Positions 48,629 to 59,966 of a stretch of 64,000 nt of DNA are shown one piece after another (position 1 is the stretch's first letter; the number at the start of each line of letters is the position of its first letter). Source of the stretch: Sweltsa coloradensis (lineage: Eukaryota; Arthropoda; Insecta; Plecoptera; Chloroperlidae); assembly GCA_024449915.1 (NCBI GenBank), contig JAMZAV010000026.1, positions 62,001 through 126,000 on the forward strand. The letters are read 5' to 3'. Made by a program: the position numbers and the translations under genes. The notes below the pieces were generated by a model. That model was not told where the DNA came from. It ran no database searches and saw nothing but the letters and a program-made list of their open reading frames with translations.

Positions 48629-49223
48629 ACTAGGAAAACGCTCAGTTGGACGCGTTGTTGAGCGAGCACCGGTACGTGCAACATGACCCGAGTACGACAT
48701 TTCCATAAGGCCCACCACACAGTGTAGGCCTAACTGGATATTGACATTGTATACACTATACTATTCCAACATCTTTGCATTGTACTCATTCACGTCATGC
48801 CTTCTAAAGTGTATCTTTGTATCTTCACTGCCTCCTTCATTTTTTTACATCATTTTTCGAATTATGATTACCAATAAGTCTTTAAGGTCTTGACCGATTT
48901 AGCTGAAAATTTGGAAAATAGGAGAGAATGTTGTACTTATTGACCCTGCAAAATTTCATAAGTTTTGGAACATTTTTATTTTGTTATTTTTTTATTTTTT
49001 ATTTTATTTTTTATTTTTTATAACCAACGATCGGATTTTGTTCAAAAACTATACAGCAACCCGCCTAGGTGGTATGTACATGTGTGCAAAATTTCAGGTC
49101 GATCAGAGAAACGGTGCGACCTGTATCGAAGCAGTAACAGAAAAAAAAAAAAAAAAAAAAAAAAAACAAGACATTCGAGCCATAAGAGTCAAGTGGAGAC
49201 GCTCGCTACGCTCGCTCAAATAA
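48629..49223 (+). repeat. Interspersed repeat family A, copy 4 (shorter, diverged)
   Basis: It begins ACTAGGAAAACGCTCAGTTG and GACGCGTTGTTG, and ends GCTCGCTACGCTCGCTCAAATAA. The start and end match the other copies. The middle has different wording (AAAATTTCAGGTCGATCAGA) and a long A-run at 49139-49166. It may represent a subfamily. Confidence 0.6.
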
Positions 49224-49229
49224 TATAAA

Positions 49230-50440
49230 ACATTCTCGAAAAAAAAACATTTGCTAATAGGGGAGAATGTATACTTTATGGTTACATTCTTATTATATTT
49301 CAACAACTTTTTCTACCAATTATAAAAAATGTTGTCTCTTAGCTGTAGGATATCGCGATATAACCTCGTAGGAATGTCTATACAGTAAGTGTCAGCTACC
49401 AAGGAGTGACCCTCATTTCACTATAACGATTAGTCATAGAACACAAACATAAAGAAATTTAATTAAAACCAAGACTGGGAGGATATCAATACAAAACACA
49501 AACACACGAACAATAACCAAAAAAAACAACAACAAATAACAATAAAGAAACACAACACACAACGGATAACCACGCTTCCAAAAATTTAACACTTGTTGAG
49601 TGATTATATTTCTAACCGTGGTTCATGGGTTTGTGTTTTTTATTGATAAAGAAATTTGCTCGAAATATTAAACGTTTTTCAAAATCTTGCTTATAAATAG
49701 TATTATTGAAATCTCATAAAATTTTCTGTGACAAATCAAATCAAAGTATAGAGTATGATTCAGCGCGAGTGGTTAGTGTAGGGGACACTATCCGGTCGGG
49801 ATCTTCTGGGGTGGCACATCTTCTTCCCCCCTCTCCACTCTCCGACCCGGGAATAAACTCGCAGCAATTTGTCTCTCTAATCTGTGCGGAATCATTTGCC
49901 AGTTTCTTCTGGGCAATAAATTGTCCCCGCGTTCGATTGGACCCCGCTATGCAGTCTCGTCTCTCGAACATCCCCTCGTTTATAGCCACTAACCCTTGAT
50001 TGTCCCCCATCAAACATTGCCTACAGCCTGGACGATTTGGTTACTTCGCCACTGGCGTTCGCATTATGCCTAACGCATGCACTCGGCATGTTGATTTATT
50101 GGCTCCTCGTTCGACCAATCAAATCACAGACCGGTCGTTTTCTACAGTCGCGGCTGCCGTAAATGGGGTATAACTGGGAAGGGGGTATAAAATATGGGGG
50201 AAATTGTAACAGTGTCCCAAATGCAATTCCTTGATGTATAGAGATTTGTTTGAAACTTTTTCCATAATTCGTTCAGTCTGCAAAAAGGTCTGAAGATTAT
50301 TGTCAGCGTTTCACGAAAGAATGTCGACAAAATAATATCTTCTGCCAATCAATCAAAAGAAAAATCTTTTTGATTTTGTTGTAGGATATTCTCGTTACGA
50401 CTTCGTGGGATTCCCCACTGTTGGGTAGGCTATATCAGTG
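49230..50440. other. No gene seen
   Basis: Intergenic. Two distantly similar phrases (TGTAGGATATCGCGATATAA near 49347 and TTGTAGGATATTCTCGTTAC near 50381) suggest an old repeat. No exon found. Confidence 0.35.
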
Positions 50441-50443
50441 TTA

Positions 50444-50492
50444 CCAGAGTCGATAAAGAAGTTTCCAGGGGAAACTTCTTTATCGACTCTGG
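50444..50492. repeat. Perfect 23-bp hairpin, 3-nt loop
   Basis: CCAGAGTCGATAAAGAAGTT TCC, loop AGG, then the exact complement. The pairing continues imperfectly outward (TATATCAGTGTTA with TGTTATTGATATA). Possible foldback remnant or hairpin RNA. Confidence 0.85.
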
Positions 50493-50579
50493 TGTTATTG
50501 ATATATCAACAGACTGTATTTCATAGTGATAGGGTAATTTTGAAGAAAATATAGAGGGCTGTTTGAGAGAACTTTGTAA

Positions 50580-50690
50580 AACTTTATGTCAGGATTGCCG
50601 GTGGCGGGAATCGAACTTTTGACCTCCAGAATCTGATTCTCGCGCGTTAGTCACGCGCTATACTCTATCGGTTACTGAGTGATGAGCGAT
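50580..50690 (-). mobile_element. SINE family 1 head
   Basis: Minus strand: TAACCGATAGAGTATAGCGC (A-box-like), then AGTTCGATTCCCGCC (B-box) and ACCGGCAATCCTGACATAAA. Matches the copy at 22480-22575. Confidence 0.65.
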
Positions 50691-50694
50691 GGTG

Positions 50695-51530
50695 GGTTCG
50701 GAAAGTTTTACGTGCGCGTTGCGCCATCGCGTTATTTAATAAATGATCCGCCAAGCTGTAGACAGACGCGCGAAACGCGCCGCGTTCAAAGCGTGTTGTT
50801 AATAAATGATTTACTAACTCCAAGACAGACGCTGGAAATAAAGTTCTCTTCTTCCGCCTCGTCAATCTGCGAGAGCAACTCACACAATATAATAACACCG
50901 GAGTTATGACGTGTGTGGCGGAGAAGTTGAAGAAGATTTTGAAACCCGCTTGTCCTAGATGGTCATTGAATGTATCTTATATACTCTCTGATTTGATTTA
51001 TTCCTTGGTTAATGCTTGACCTTACGGTCTGGTTCCAAGTTGTTCAAATATTGTATCCGAAATTTAAAATTCTCCCAATTCAAAATCAAAACCAAATTTC
51101 AAATGACCATTTTTTGTTATTGTAGGTTAAATATCTTAAACTTATATTTTGTTTTGTGAAAGTCGTGATATCTTTTGTATTTTTAGGAACCAGGTTAGGT
51201 TACTTACTAGTAATAATGTCTTTCCGCATCTTTCTAATTGAAGTTCCAACATGAAGTTAACTTGCCGATGATCATAACGGAAGATAGACCAAACCATAAA
51301 ACACCATTGATGATTGATTTGCTATGTACGTAGAACGAACATTTTATACGTAGCTTCCGCTGTGAGGGAGCGCAAATCAATCGTTGGTCGGAATCATCCA
51401 TCAATTTACTTTTGAGATAACATTTGAACCAACAGTTTCCGATTTCCGGTGCTAGATACTTCGGTAAATTTATTATATTTTCCCTGCGTGACACTGACTT
51501 TGTGTGTTGTATGCAACATATAACACATGA
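50695..51530. other. No gene seen
   Basis: Two halves with TTAATAAATGATCCGCC and TTAATAAATGATTTACTAAC and repeated CAGACGCG/CAGACGCT suggest a short local duplication near 50737-50830. No exon. Confidence 0.35.
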
Positions 51531-51534
51531 CATG

Positions 51535-51805
51535 TCTCTCTAATTCCACTATCTCTCCCTCCAACCCCCTCCCTCCACCTCCTTATCTCCCCATTTCTCT
51601 TCCCTTATCTCCCATTCTCGAGCTCTTCCACAATATCACTCTCTCCCTCCCTTTTTCTTCTCCCCTTCTCTCTTTTTCTCTCTCCGCTTCTATCCCCCAA
51701 TATCTATCCCCCGTCTCCTCTATTTATCTCTCTCTTCCCATCGCTCTCCCCACTCTCTCTCTCCTCCCCCCTCTCACTCTCACTCCCCTCTCACTCTCTC
51801 CCCCA
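51535..51805. repeat. CT-rich microsatellite tract
   Basis: An almost pure pyrimidine tract (CTCTCCCTCC types). A related piece, CTATCCCCCGTCTCCTCTAT followed by TTATCTCTCTCTTCCC, occurs at about 51705-51740 and again at about 52763-52797. The palindromic complex between them thus seems to have been inserted into, or to have duplicated, this tract. The long open frame here is a composition artefact. Confidence 0.8.
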
Positions 51806-51811
51806 TACATA

Positions 51812-52110
51812 GACATTGTATTTTCGGGTAGTCCGTGTGGTTTTATTATTAGTTCCAACGTTTCGTGCAGTTCTCCCTCTCTTCAAGGAAATTTAAAACA
51901 TAAAGCAATATCAAAAACAATCAAAACCTTACTTCATAACATACACTGCAACTGGATGTTATGAAGTAAAGTTTTGTTTGTTTTTGTTTTTGTTTGTTTT
52001 TGATATTGTTTTATGTTTTAAATTTCCTTGAAGATGGGCTGGGAGAATTGCCCGAAACGTTGGAACTAATAATAAAACCACACGGACTACCCGAAAATAC
52101 AATGTCTGCA
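51812..52110. repeat. Foldback with hammerhead-like remnants in both arms
   Basis: GACATTGTATTTTCGGGTAG then TCCGTGTGGTTTTATTATTA is mirrored at the right (AATAAAACCACACGGACTAC). Each arm contains a CTTGAAGA...GCCCGAAACGTTGGAAC-type block that recalls a hammerhead core but with an altered CUGA. Such blocks are known in terminal repeats of Penelope-like elements. No protein coding. Confidence 0.7.
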
Positions 52111-52167
52111 TATTCAATCCGTGAAAGTCTGCGAAATAATATATATATATATATATGATACAAACAA

Positions 52168-52505
52168 GGATCTTGGGTAAAACCGCGTCGAAAATAAGAT
52201 GAACCAGGGCAGAACCTGGGCGTCCACCGACGTTTCGTCTGTACTACGTCAGACATTTTCGAGGTTGACTGTGACTACGGAGGTTGGAGTCACAGTGGTT
52301 GGCAAGCACGCAGCGCCCGCCTTATATCGCCTCGGCTGAAGGTGCGGGGCGGCGAGGTTATATAGAAAATAGGTGCAGGGCGGCGAGGTCATATCGTGAA
52401 AAGGTGCGGGGCGGCGATGTCATATCGAAAAAACGTCGGTGGACGCCCAGGTTCTGCCCTGGTTCATCTTATTTTCGACGCGGTTTTACCCAAGATCCTT
52501 GTTTT
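52168..52505. repeat. Inverted repeat, ~70-bp arms
   Basis: AGGATCTTGGGTAAAACCGC to TCCACCGACG (52170-52230) is the complement of 52433-52500. Between the arms, GGTGCGGGGCGGCGAGGT-type units repeat about four times (52338-52425, period about 30). AGACGAAACGTCGG on the minus strand is another degenerate hammerhead-like word. Confidence 0.75.
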
Positions 52506-52539
52506 TATCCTATGACGGGCAGCGAAAACCTACAACAAT

Positions 52540-52602
<63 letters not shown>
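52540..52602. repeat. (TA)n microsatellite
   Basis: About 30 TA units in a row. A shorter TA run is at 52138-52156. Confidence 0.95.
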
Positions 52603-52603
<1 letters not shown>

Positions 52604-52631
52604 ATTTTTAGGCTTTCAGGGCCGCTGGTAG

Positions 52632-52756
52632 ATGTAGATGTGGATTCTGCGGTGATTTGCCCTGTGTTTTGAGTTGATGGCTCTAAAAAGAACCGTTCTT
52701 TTTAGAGCCATCAACTCAAAACACAGGGCAAATCACCGCAGAATCCACATCTACAT
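52632..52756. repeat. Perfect palindrome, 62-bp arms, 1-nt centre
   Basis: The arm 52632-52693 (ATGTAGATGTGGATTCTGCG to CTCTAAAAAGAAC) is exactly repeated in reverse complement at 52695-52756 around a single C. Absence of any mismatch implies a very recent origin, gene conversion, or a sequencing/assembly artefact. Confidence 0.95.
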
Positions 52757-52759
52757 ATA

Positions 52760-53335
52760 TATCTATCCCCCGTCTCCTCTATTTATCTCTCTCTTCCCCT
52801 CGCTCTCCCCGCCATTTCTCTCTCTCGCTCTCTCTCTTTACATTTACTCCCCCCTCTCTAATGAAAGCCTTGTACAACTTGTCAAAAACACTCGAGCCCT
52901 CTGCGGCCGGAATCTAATTATTGTTACTATGCAAATTAGTTCACGTTGCGGTTAGGTTCCCTACGATTATTGTGGTCACTGTTTCAAGGGAGGTTAGAGC
53001 AAAGGAGTGTGGGCCACTTCGCGCTCAAGACTGTGTAAACGGAAGCGCAGTGTACAACCCGTTTGCCGGCGAGAGGAGGGGGGGGGGGGGCATCCTGTTT
53101 ACCTCGCTCAATCCGTTGGAAGGGAACATTATTGAATTATTCGAACTGATTGCTTCTAAACTGTTTGTTGGAAAGATTCAATTTCCCAATAGAAATTTCT
53201 AAGCTGCGCTTTATGGCATAGTAAAAAGTTTGATAGCAATACAATCTGTTATATATTTTCCTATAACTTTATATGGGTCATAATATCTTGGATCAGTCAG
53301 CCGTTTCTACACTACAATGTTGATGGATCTACCTC
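52760..53335. other. CT-rich DNA then unique DNA, no gene
   Basis: Pyrimidine-rich to 52860, then a stretch with a G-run near 53081. No exon supported. Confidence 0.4.
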
Positions 53336-53339
53336 AATG

Positions 53340-53495
53340 GTAGATTGGTTCTTTTGGCCCTTTTTAGTCCGAGAAGGGATTGAGTCCTCTTAAAACAGCT
53401 CTCGGACATCACTTAACAATCCAAAGTCCAAAATACCTAGTTAGACACCGAAGAGGGGCATGAATTGCACCCTGGACAAGTTTCCTACGAAAATT
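53340..53495 (+). mobile_element. SINE family 1 tail
   Basis: GATTGAGTCCTCTTAAAACA, ATACCTAGTTAGACACCGAA and AATTGCACCCTGGACAAGTT match, in order, the 3' half of the copy at 56.19-56.40 kb. The tRNA-like head is absent (5' truncated). Confidence 0.65.
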
Positions 53496-53499
53496 TATG

Positions 53500-56185
53500 T
53501 GATTTTTTTTATATTTTTGCATTGCATGACGAATTCTTTCACTTGATTTCAGAAAGGTATAACGTATGTCCTCCTTCAGGAAGACTAACTGTAGGTATAG
53601 ATGTGAAGATAGTTAGGATGGAATGTCCAAGGGCTACTTTACAGACTCAATCCCAGTGTATACGCATATTGGCTGAGGAACATCTTTAAAAAACCTGTAT
53701 AGTTGGCCGATATTGAACCGAGTATCCCCTGAAATTGGGAGTTACGCGGATTTCACAATACGTAAACTCTAAATTAACCATTTATTTATTTATACATTGC
53801 TGCAGCTACTTCTATCGATATGATTCAATCTTAAGACTCGTGAGTAGACCGTGCGCCACCTCTTTCGTCCATCTCACTTTGAAACTGTTCACCAGCACTG
53901 GAGCATTGATTGCCACGTCGCGCTACCCTTCTCTGCTCGCAGTTGAAGTGAATTAGTGACTCTAACATTCAACTTAGCCCGCTCGCCGTGTCAGACGCTT
54001 CACATAGCCCAAGTCGCAGAGTTAATTACTAAACTAACTGTCCAAGTCCTCGAGGTCGTCAATCATAGTCCGAACCATTGTTTTCCACTCGGGGGCAAAT
54101 TAGTTTTTTGTTTGAAATTTTCTTAGGAGAGATTTGCTGTCAATGTTACTAATAGATGAAGGAGAATATGAAGAGTTTAAGAGTTTGTGGAAATTAATCT
54201 GTAGCTTTCGACATGTATGTAGTAATGGGCGTGGAAAATGGTAAATAAATTACTAGATAGTCAGTAAGTCAGAATCACGAGAAAATGAGGAAATATTTGA
54301 ACTCTAATAGGAAGAAATATTTTTTTTTTGAAAAAGACAAGAAAAATGAGTAATCGTTTAAATGGGATGACTTTGAGACACGAAGAAATATGAAATATTA
54401 TGATAAAATGGTCCAGAAGAAGAAAATGCAGACAAGGAAGATAAGTAAATGGAGAGAGCTTTCTCCAATCAGTTCAGTAAATTTACTAGCGAGGGTCACT
54501 GAATCTCCTATCTGACATAGTGGATCTGAGGGTGCAATGAGATGTAGTGGACCTTGGGAACAAGTAGCTACCCTAGCTGTACCATCTAGGAGGCAGTGGA
54601 ATACACACAGCGATGGAAAGCAGCCCCTAGGGAAGGGACGCTGGCTTTCAGTCGTCGTACTTGAGGCTTACGCATTGCGCATACAATATTAGTTAGTGTA
54701 GACCGCATGATTAGCTTCCACCTCGTCCGTGGTTTCCGTTTATGCACTTGCGCTAGGTAGGTGAGGACTTGGTCGATAGAGGCGGCACCCTGCTAGCGCG
54801 CTACGCTCTCCTTGGAAATGGAAGATACCCGCCTCTGAAATTAGTTTTCTCAATATTCCATTGTGCTGAATAACATATTAATAAACGACATTTCCCAGAG
54901 TAAACCAAACATTACAAATTACAAAAAGCTCAATTGAATCGACTTGTCTGAATATGGTCTCATATGCGCATTTCAAAAGATAACTAATCGATAGTATTTA
55001 ATTAAGAAACTAAATTAAATTCACGTTTAAACAATTAATTACTTCTATACTCACCAGGCTGCGGAATATTAAAATTTCCTCTCGGGAAACCTACTATGTA
55101 TTTTGGAACTATAGGGTTATTGTGAAGGGAATGTCCATAGGCTGTAAGAGGGCGTAATCAATTGTATTCGCATCAGATTAAAATAATTAATTTTTGGTGG
55201 AGGTGCCGGGTTGAAGACAATATTTATTTATATTTTATATTTAATGAAATCTTGGATTAAACTGGGTGACTGTGGGGGGTGAGGATTCGAAATAAATAAA
55301 TAAATAAATAAATAAATAGGGTACTTGTTGATTAAACCTCAGAAACAAATTATTCACGTGAGACTTTTCACTGTGCCCAGTTGAGAATGTTCCGGTGCTA
55401 AAACCCTTGACTTTCAACAGCTCTTTCCAACCAATCAGAAAGCGAGAAATAAAGTTGAACCTGTAAACTTTGAGTATCGGTTTTTGTGACGTAATTTCCG
55501 CCTCGAGAACAGCAATAAAACCTGACACAACCGACTTGTCCGGAGATGAAAGAGGTTGACAAGAGAACGAGGCCAATCATCAAAGACTTCGTCCAGAAAG
55601 CAAAGCACTTGTACGCGGTCATTTCGAAGACGCTCTCACATTTCTCCGGTTATTGCAAAGTTACGATGGAAACGCCACAACAGTTCTTTACATTTCCATT
55701 TTAAAAGACAATGTAGTTAATACAATTTAAAGATAATTGTGTCGTCCCAATCAGTGGCCAAACAATGGTTTTCATTGGAGAAAATTACACAAACCAAATC
55801 CGGGGCTCACGCGTGACGTGTTCGTAGTAATAACGTAAATCAATTGTGTCCTGGCTCTGATTTGAATCACTAATCAACTTTGAAAACAATGGCAGATTTT
55901 CATCGAAGCGGAAAATGTATGCCCATATAATGGCGTACATACACGATAAAAAAAACTTGTAGTAGGTAATCTTCGTGAAGTGTTGAAATAAGATCCTTGT
56001 TCTTATCTCCATCGAATTTATTTTCGTTTATAGGATACTTTAAAATACAAACATGCTTCAATATATTTTGCCAGTAAGTCTTGAAATCGATTTTTTAATG
56101 AGTTTTCCTATGGAAGTTTTGAAGAAATGATGTGTATGTAACGCCAATACTTAGATCTTGAAAGGCAACATTCAAATGTTACCTA
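53500..56185. other. No gene seen
   Basis: Intergenic DNA. The words CATCTAGGAGGCAGTGGAAT (54585 region) link it to the hairpin at 1868. The motif TGGTGGAGGTGCCGGGT is at 55195-55211. A short TAAA repeat (TTTATTTA on the other strand) lies near 55292-55318. Confidence 0.4.
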
Positions 56186-56189
56186 CACA

Positions 56190-56405
56190 GTCATGTAGTC
56201 AAGCGTTTCGGGAAGTCTCGGACGATTCCCGCCACCGGCAATCCTGACTGAAAGTTTTCTCAAGGGTTGCTTCCTGTCGTTAATTCGAACGCAAACGATT
56301 GAGTCTTCTTAAGCATCCCTTGACCCTAACCCAAAAATACCTACCTAGACCTGACGAGGGGCAAGCAATTGCACCCTGGGCAGGTTTCCCGCCATAAAAA
56401 AGTCG
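56190..56405 (+). mobile_element. SINE family 1, body and tail
   Basis: CGATTCCCGCCACCGGCAAT and CCTGACTGAAAGTTTTCTCA are followed by GATTGAGTCTTCTTAAGCA, ACCTACCTAGACCTGACGAG and CAATTGCACCCTGGGCAGGT. This is the most complete 3' part in the window and links the heads at 22.5 and 50.6 kb to the tails at 19.8 and 53.4 kb. Confidence 0.7.
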
Positions 56406-56409
56406 TCAA

Positions 56410-58640
56410 CTGTTTTAACAACGTTAAACACTCATACACGACTGAAATGCACAGATAGATTGTCTGGAATGTTTTCTATCCAGCTGTCTCTCCTACATCC
56501 ACGCATGTTGTGTATGTAACGGGTGTGTTTAATTGAACTGTCACCGCCACGTGCTGCCATCACGTACACGGCTATGATGCAGTGTGAGTGTGACTGCACG
56601 CAGCCTCATGATCAATATGTGCTCTGCCATTACGCTCGTGCACGCGTGCAAACACACTTGATTGATTCTATTGATTCTATGTAAAAACAGTCTGGGTACT
56701 CGTTCACTGAATAGTGATGAAGGATTAGTGACCAGCCTTCCCTGGTTAATTGTTAGTCAAATGAACTTCAAACAATGGGGATGATGTTCACTGGATGGGA
56801 ATTCTCGTGGTGTGTCCTCATTGGCTGGGATTTTAAACTTAACCAACGGTTAATATGATTTTATTTCGTTATTTCGTTAATCACGAACCCTTATCAGTAT
56901 CCAACAGAAAACTAGTGTGATAATCGGGACACAAAAGGCTTTCATACTTCTCGATTTCACATGTAGGGAAACACTATCGTATGTGTAATTGATTCTCATA
57001 TATCCTTATCAATGTACAAGGTCCATTTTTCCATCCTTCTTCTTGAATAGTAGGCATAGATGTATTTCAGATGTATGCAAGAATTTGATTCTCTGAGCTC
57101 AAAGAGTTAAAAGGAGCAATGTACGTAGTAAAGCAGACGTAATCATTTGTAATTTATCTGAACATACCTTTAGGTCATATTAATAATACATCCTGCAAAT
57201 GTTTCATTTTGGTCGTGTCTTCTCACTGGTGTATGTATGTCCAAGCTGACTGCCCTAGAACGTTATCGCGTGCCCGCCGTTTCCCTTTTTACGACCGTAC
57301 ATTCCCGTTCTAGTCCTCCTTTAGAGCCCCAGGGATCAATTCCGGAACACTCCAGCCCCACGTTTTAACTTTTAACGCGTTTGTGTCAAGGACGTTCAAT
57401 TGGGTAGTTCATATGCACACACCAACTAAACCGATATAACTTTGGGTTTTATGGGTTGATCACTCGGTACAATGCTATTGTAACAGTAAAATGAGTTTAA
57501 AATGTAAATTGATACTACTTTGGAAAATCTGTGTTTCGAGTTCTCTATAGGAAACGACATGATAATGCGAAGAATATCATCAAAACATAGAATAATACAT
57601 TTCTTGCTATATATTGATAATATAATAATATTGAGTAGCTTTATAAGAACGAATTATTAGAATTATCTTGTAATATTGGCATTTGTATGTGATGTTCGCA
57701 TCAGTTTAACATACAAACACCATGTTTATAAAACTCTTGCAAAGTTCTTCTACGACTTTACCCTGAATCGATGTGAAAACCTTTAAGTAGAGTTAAACCA
57801 TTTAAAATAACGATCCCAGTTTTAAGCCACTTATCGTATTACGAGAATCGCTTTAGCTTAAATGGGTGAAAACGTCCGTGATGAAGGTAGAAGTGATTGT
57901 TGGGTTCTTTGGATGGATGTGAAGTTTGAGGTAGCTTTGAAATGTGGACCTGCCTGTACTAGGGCACATTCTGACCCGGGGTCATTATAACTCAATCACC
58001 ACAAAGCGTGCAGGAGACACAATGAGGCCAATCACATTGCCGTAGGACATTTTGTAATTAGATACACACACCTTACTGTAATCATGAATATGCGATAGCT
58101 CTACTCTGTAGAAGTATTCAGGAAGAGGAAGTGAAAAGTCGTGGTGAATATAGAGTTGTACTGTTTAATCTTGCGTGTGAGAATAAAGACTCCAAAGTTA
58201 CGAGAGAAGTATAATAATATTATTACAATAGTTGTACTGCTTTGTGCGGACAGAGTTGCATCATATTATAGGGAGTGAGTGCGTTTAGAAAACAATTAGA
58301 CTGTGTGAGGTGATTGGCTTGAGAAGGCGACGATGAGTACGAGAGCGTTCTCGGACGCGGCCACGTACTAGAGAAGACGGTCCAGTTTTCGTACATAGTT
58401 TAACTAACTTAGTTGAGAGATTGGATCGATGAGCTGACAAACTATTCAAAACTACTTGCTTTGTAATGATGTAGTTTATTTGGTTGATGTTAGTGTACTC
58501 AGAATTAATAATCTATGTTTACTGTGTAATTAGTGAAAATAATACCTGTCCAATAATAGGTAACTGTGTGAATTGGCAGGATTTTAACCGTTGATTAAAC
58601 ATGGATTAATAATGCTAATTACAAATAACAAAATTAAACA
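56410..58640. other. No gene seen
   Basis: Moderately AT-rich, without inverted repeats or exon-like open stretches that could be supported. Confidence 0.4.
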
Positions 58641-58644
58641 GTTA

Positions 58645-58795
58645 ATAGGCCTTTTCGTTCGCGGACCTAGTGTAAACACTACACTTTACATTGGCTGCTG
58701 GGCTAGTGTTTTGAGAGAGAGTTTCAACACTAAAGCGAACAAACGAGCCAACGTGGCTCATTACACATAAGTGTTTGCGAACGAACTAACCTAAT
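58645..58795. repeat. Imperfect inverted repeat, possible MITE
   Basis: TTTTCGTTCGCGGACC at the left and GTGTTTGCGAACGAAC at the right are partly complementary. CACTACACT-type and AACACTAAAGCGAACAAACG words lie inside. Ends are not certain. Confidence 0.4.
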
Positions 58796-58799
58796 ATGA

Positions 58800-59960
58800 A
58801 TGTTATTTTAACTTGATAGCTAAGGTGAGCAGTTTCAATACTCTTCCATGATGAAGTTGTAAAATAGTTGTAAGCTTCACCATTGCCTAATTACATCATG
58901 TGAATTGATAAAATATGAAATCTTTAATTCGCAGCCATGTCCGATTGAAGTATTAATGCCATACTTGATTGTGACTGAATTGACAAATTTTATGAGCAGC
59001 TTTTATAGAACACTGCCAAGTTTGTTACAAGTGAAATATATAACAACTATATTGAATGTGTTCTGTGGATTTTTTTCATGGCCTCGACCGCATAAAGTAT
59101 GAGAAATGGGAATGATATCATTCTAAGAGCAGCCGTGGACCTAACGCAGATGAATTTTATATGAAAAATTATAATGAATTACCCATAAAAGACGTGAAGG
59201 ATTTCATATACGCTTCCATGAGCGTTTAAAATGAAAAATAATGTGGTTGCAAAGATATCCGAGTTTTGTAGATGGACGCATCCGAATAAAGAATATTATT
59301 CCTTGTACGTGGCCGCATCCGCATGGTCAAACGTCTCAGTTCTTATGAATGATAATGAATGCCCGACGTGGATGTATAGGTTTTCGGACGCTGCCACGTC
59401 CGTTACAAGTCAAAGACGATAACGAATGGCCGTCGAGGATGCAAAGCCCCGCGTATACCTGTAGAAATGAACGTCAAGCTCCGATGATGGATGGCCGTGA
59501 GTTCCGCCGGCCACGCATCTACACGATCCAATGAATGTTTGGATGTTGGCCAAGTGCGCAATGCAGGCAGCCCCGGTTCGGGACCCGACGGCGTACTTAT
59601 TTAAAAATAGCGCAGCTTACGTATACGTATTAATTTTTTGATTAGAGAAGCTCAAATTGATTTAACTTCCTAAAGTGCAAGGCTAATGCTTTCTTGAGCA
59701 GATTACAGTTTGTGGTAATACATGAGATTAAAAGGCGATTTTTTTTTCATAACGTGCATTAATTTCAAGTGTAGAAAGCAAACATTAAAACGAGATCTTG
59801 CATTTAGCAATATCCTCTTTCCTCGATACAAGAATATACACTGTCTTTTAGTTAAGTTTTTAGTGGTGGCGGCACCACTGCCTTCTGGAATGTCTTCACT
59901 TCGTTCACTTAGCGCTGAATCGTTAAGAAAGCGGTGCTTCACGACACAAGCTGCTCGTCT
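58800..59960. other. No gene seen; 3' side of the PPxY-protein gene
   Basis: Should contain the 3' UTR of the minus-strand gene ending at 59967. No clear AATAAA on the minus strand close to the stop was found. Confidence 0.35.
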
Positions 59961-59966
59961 ACAGCG

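Noticed and set aside
51527..51964. 145-codon open frame on the plus strand
   Set aside because: It lies in a pyrimidine microsatellite. The protein is Ser/Pro/Leu repeats caused by composition.
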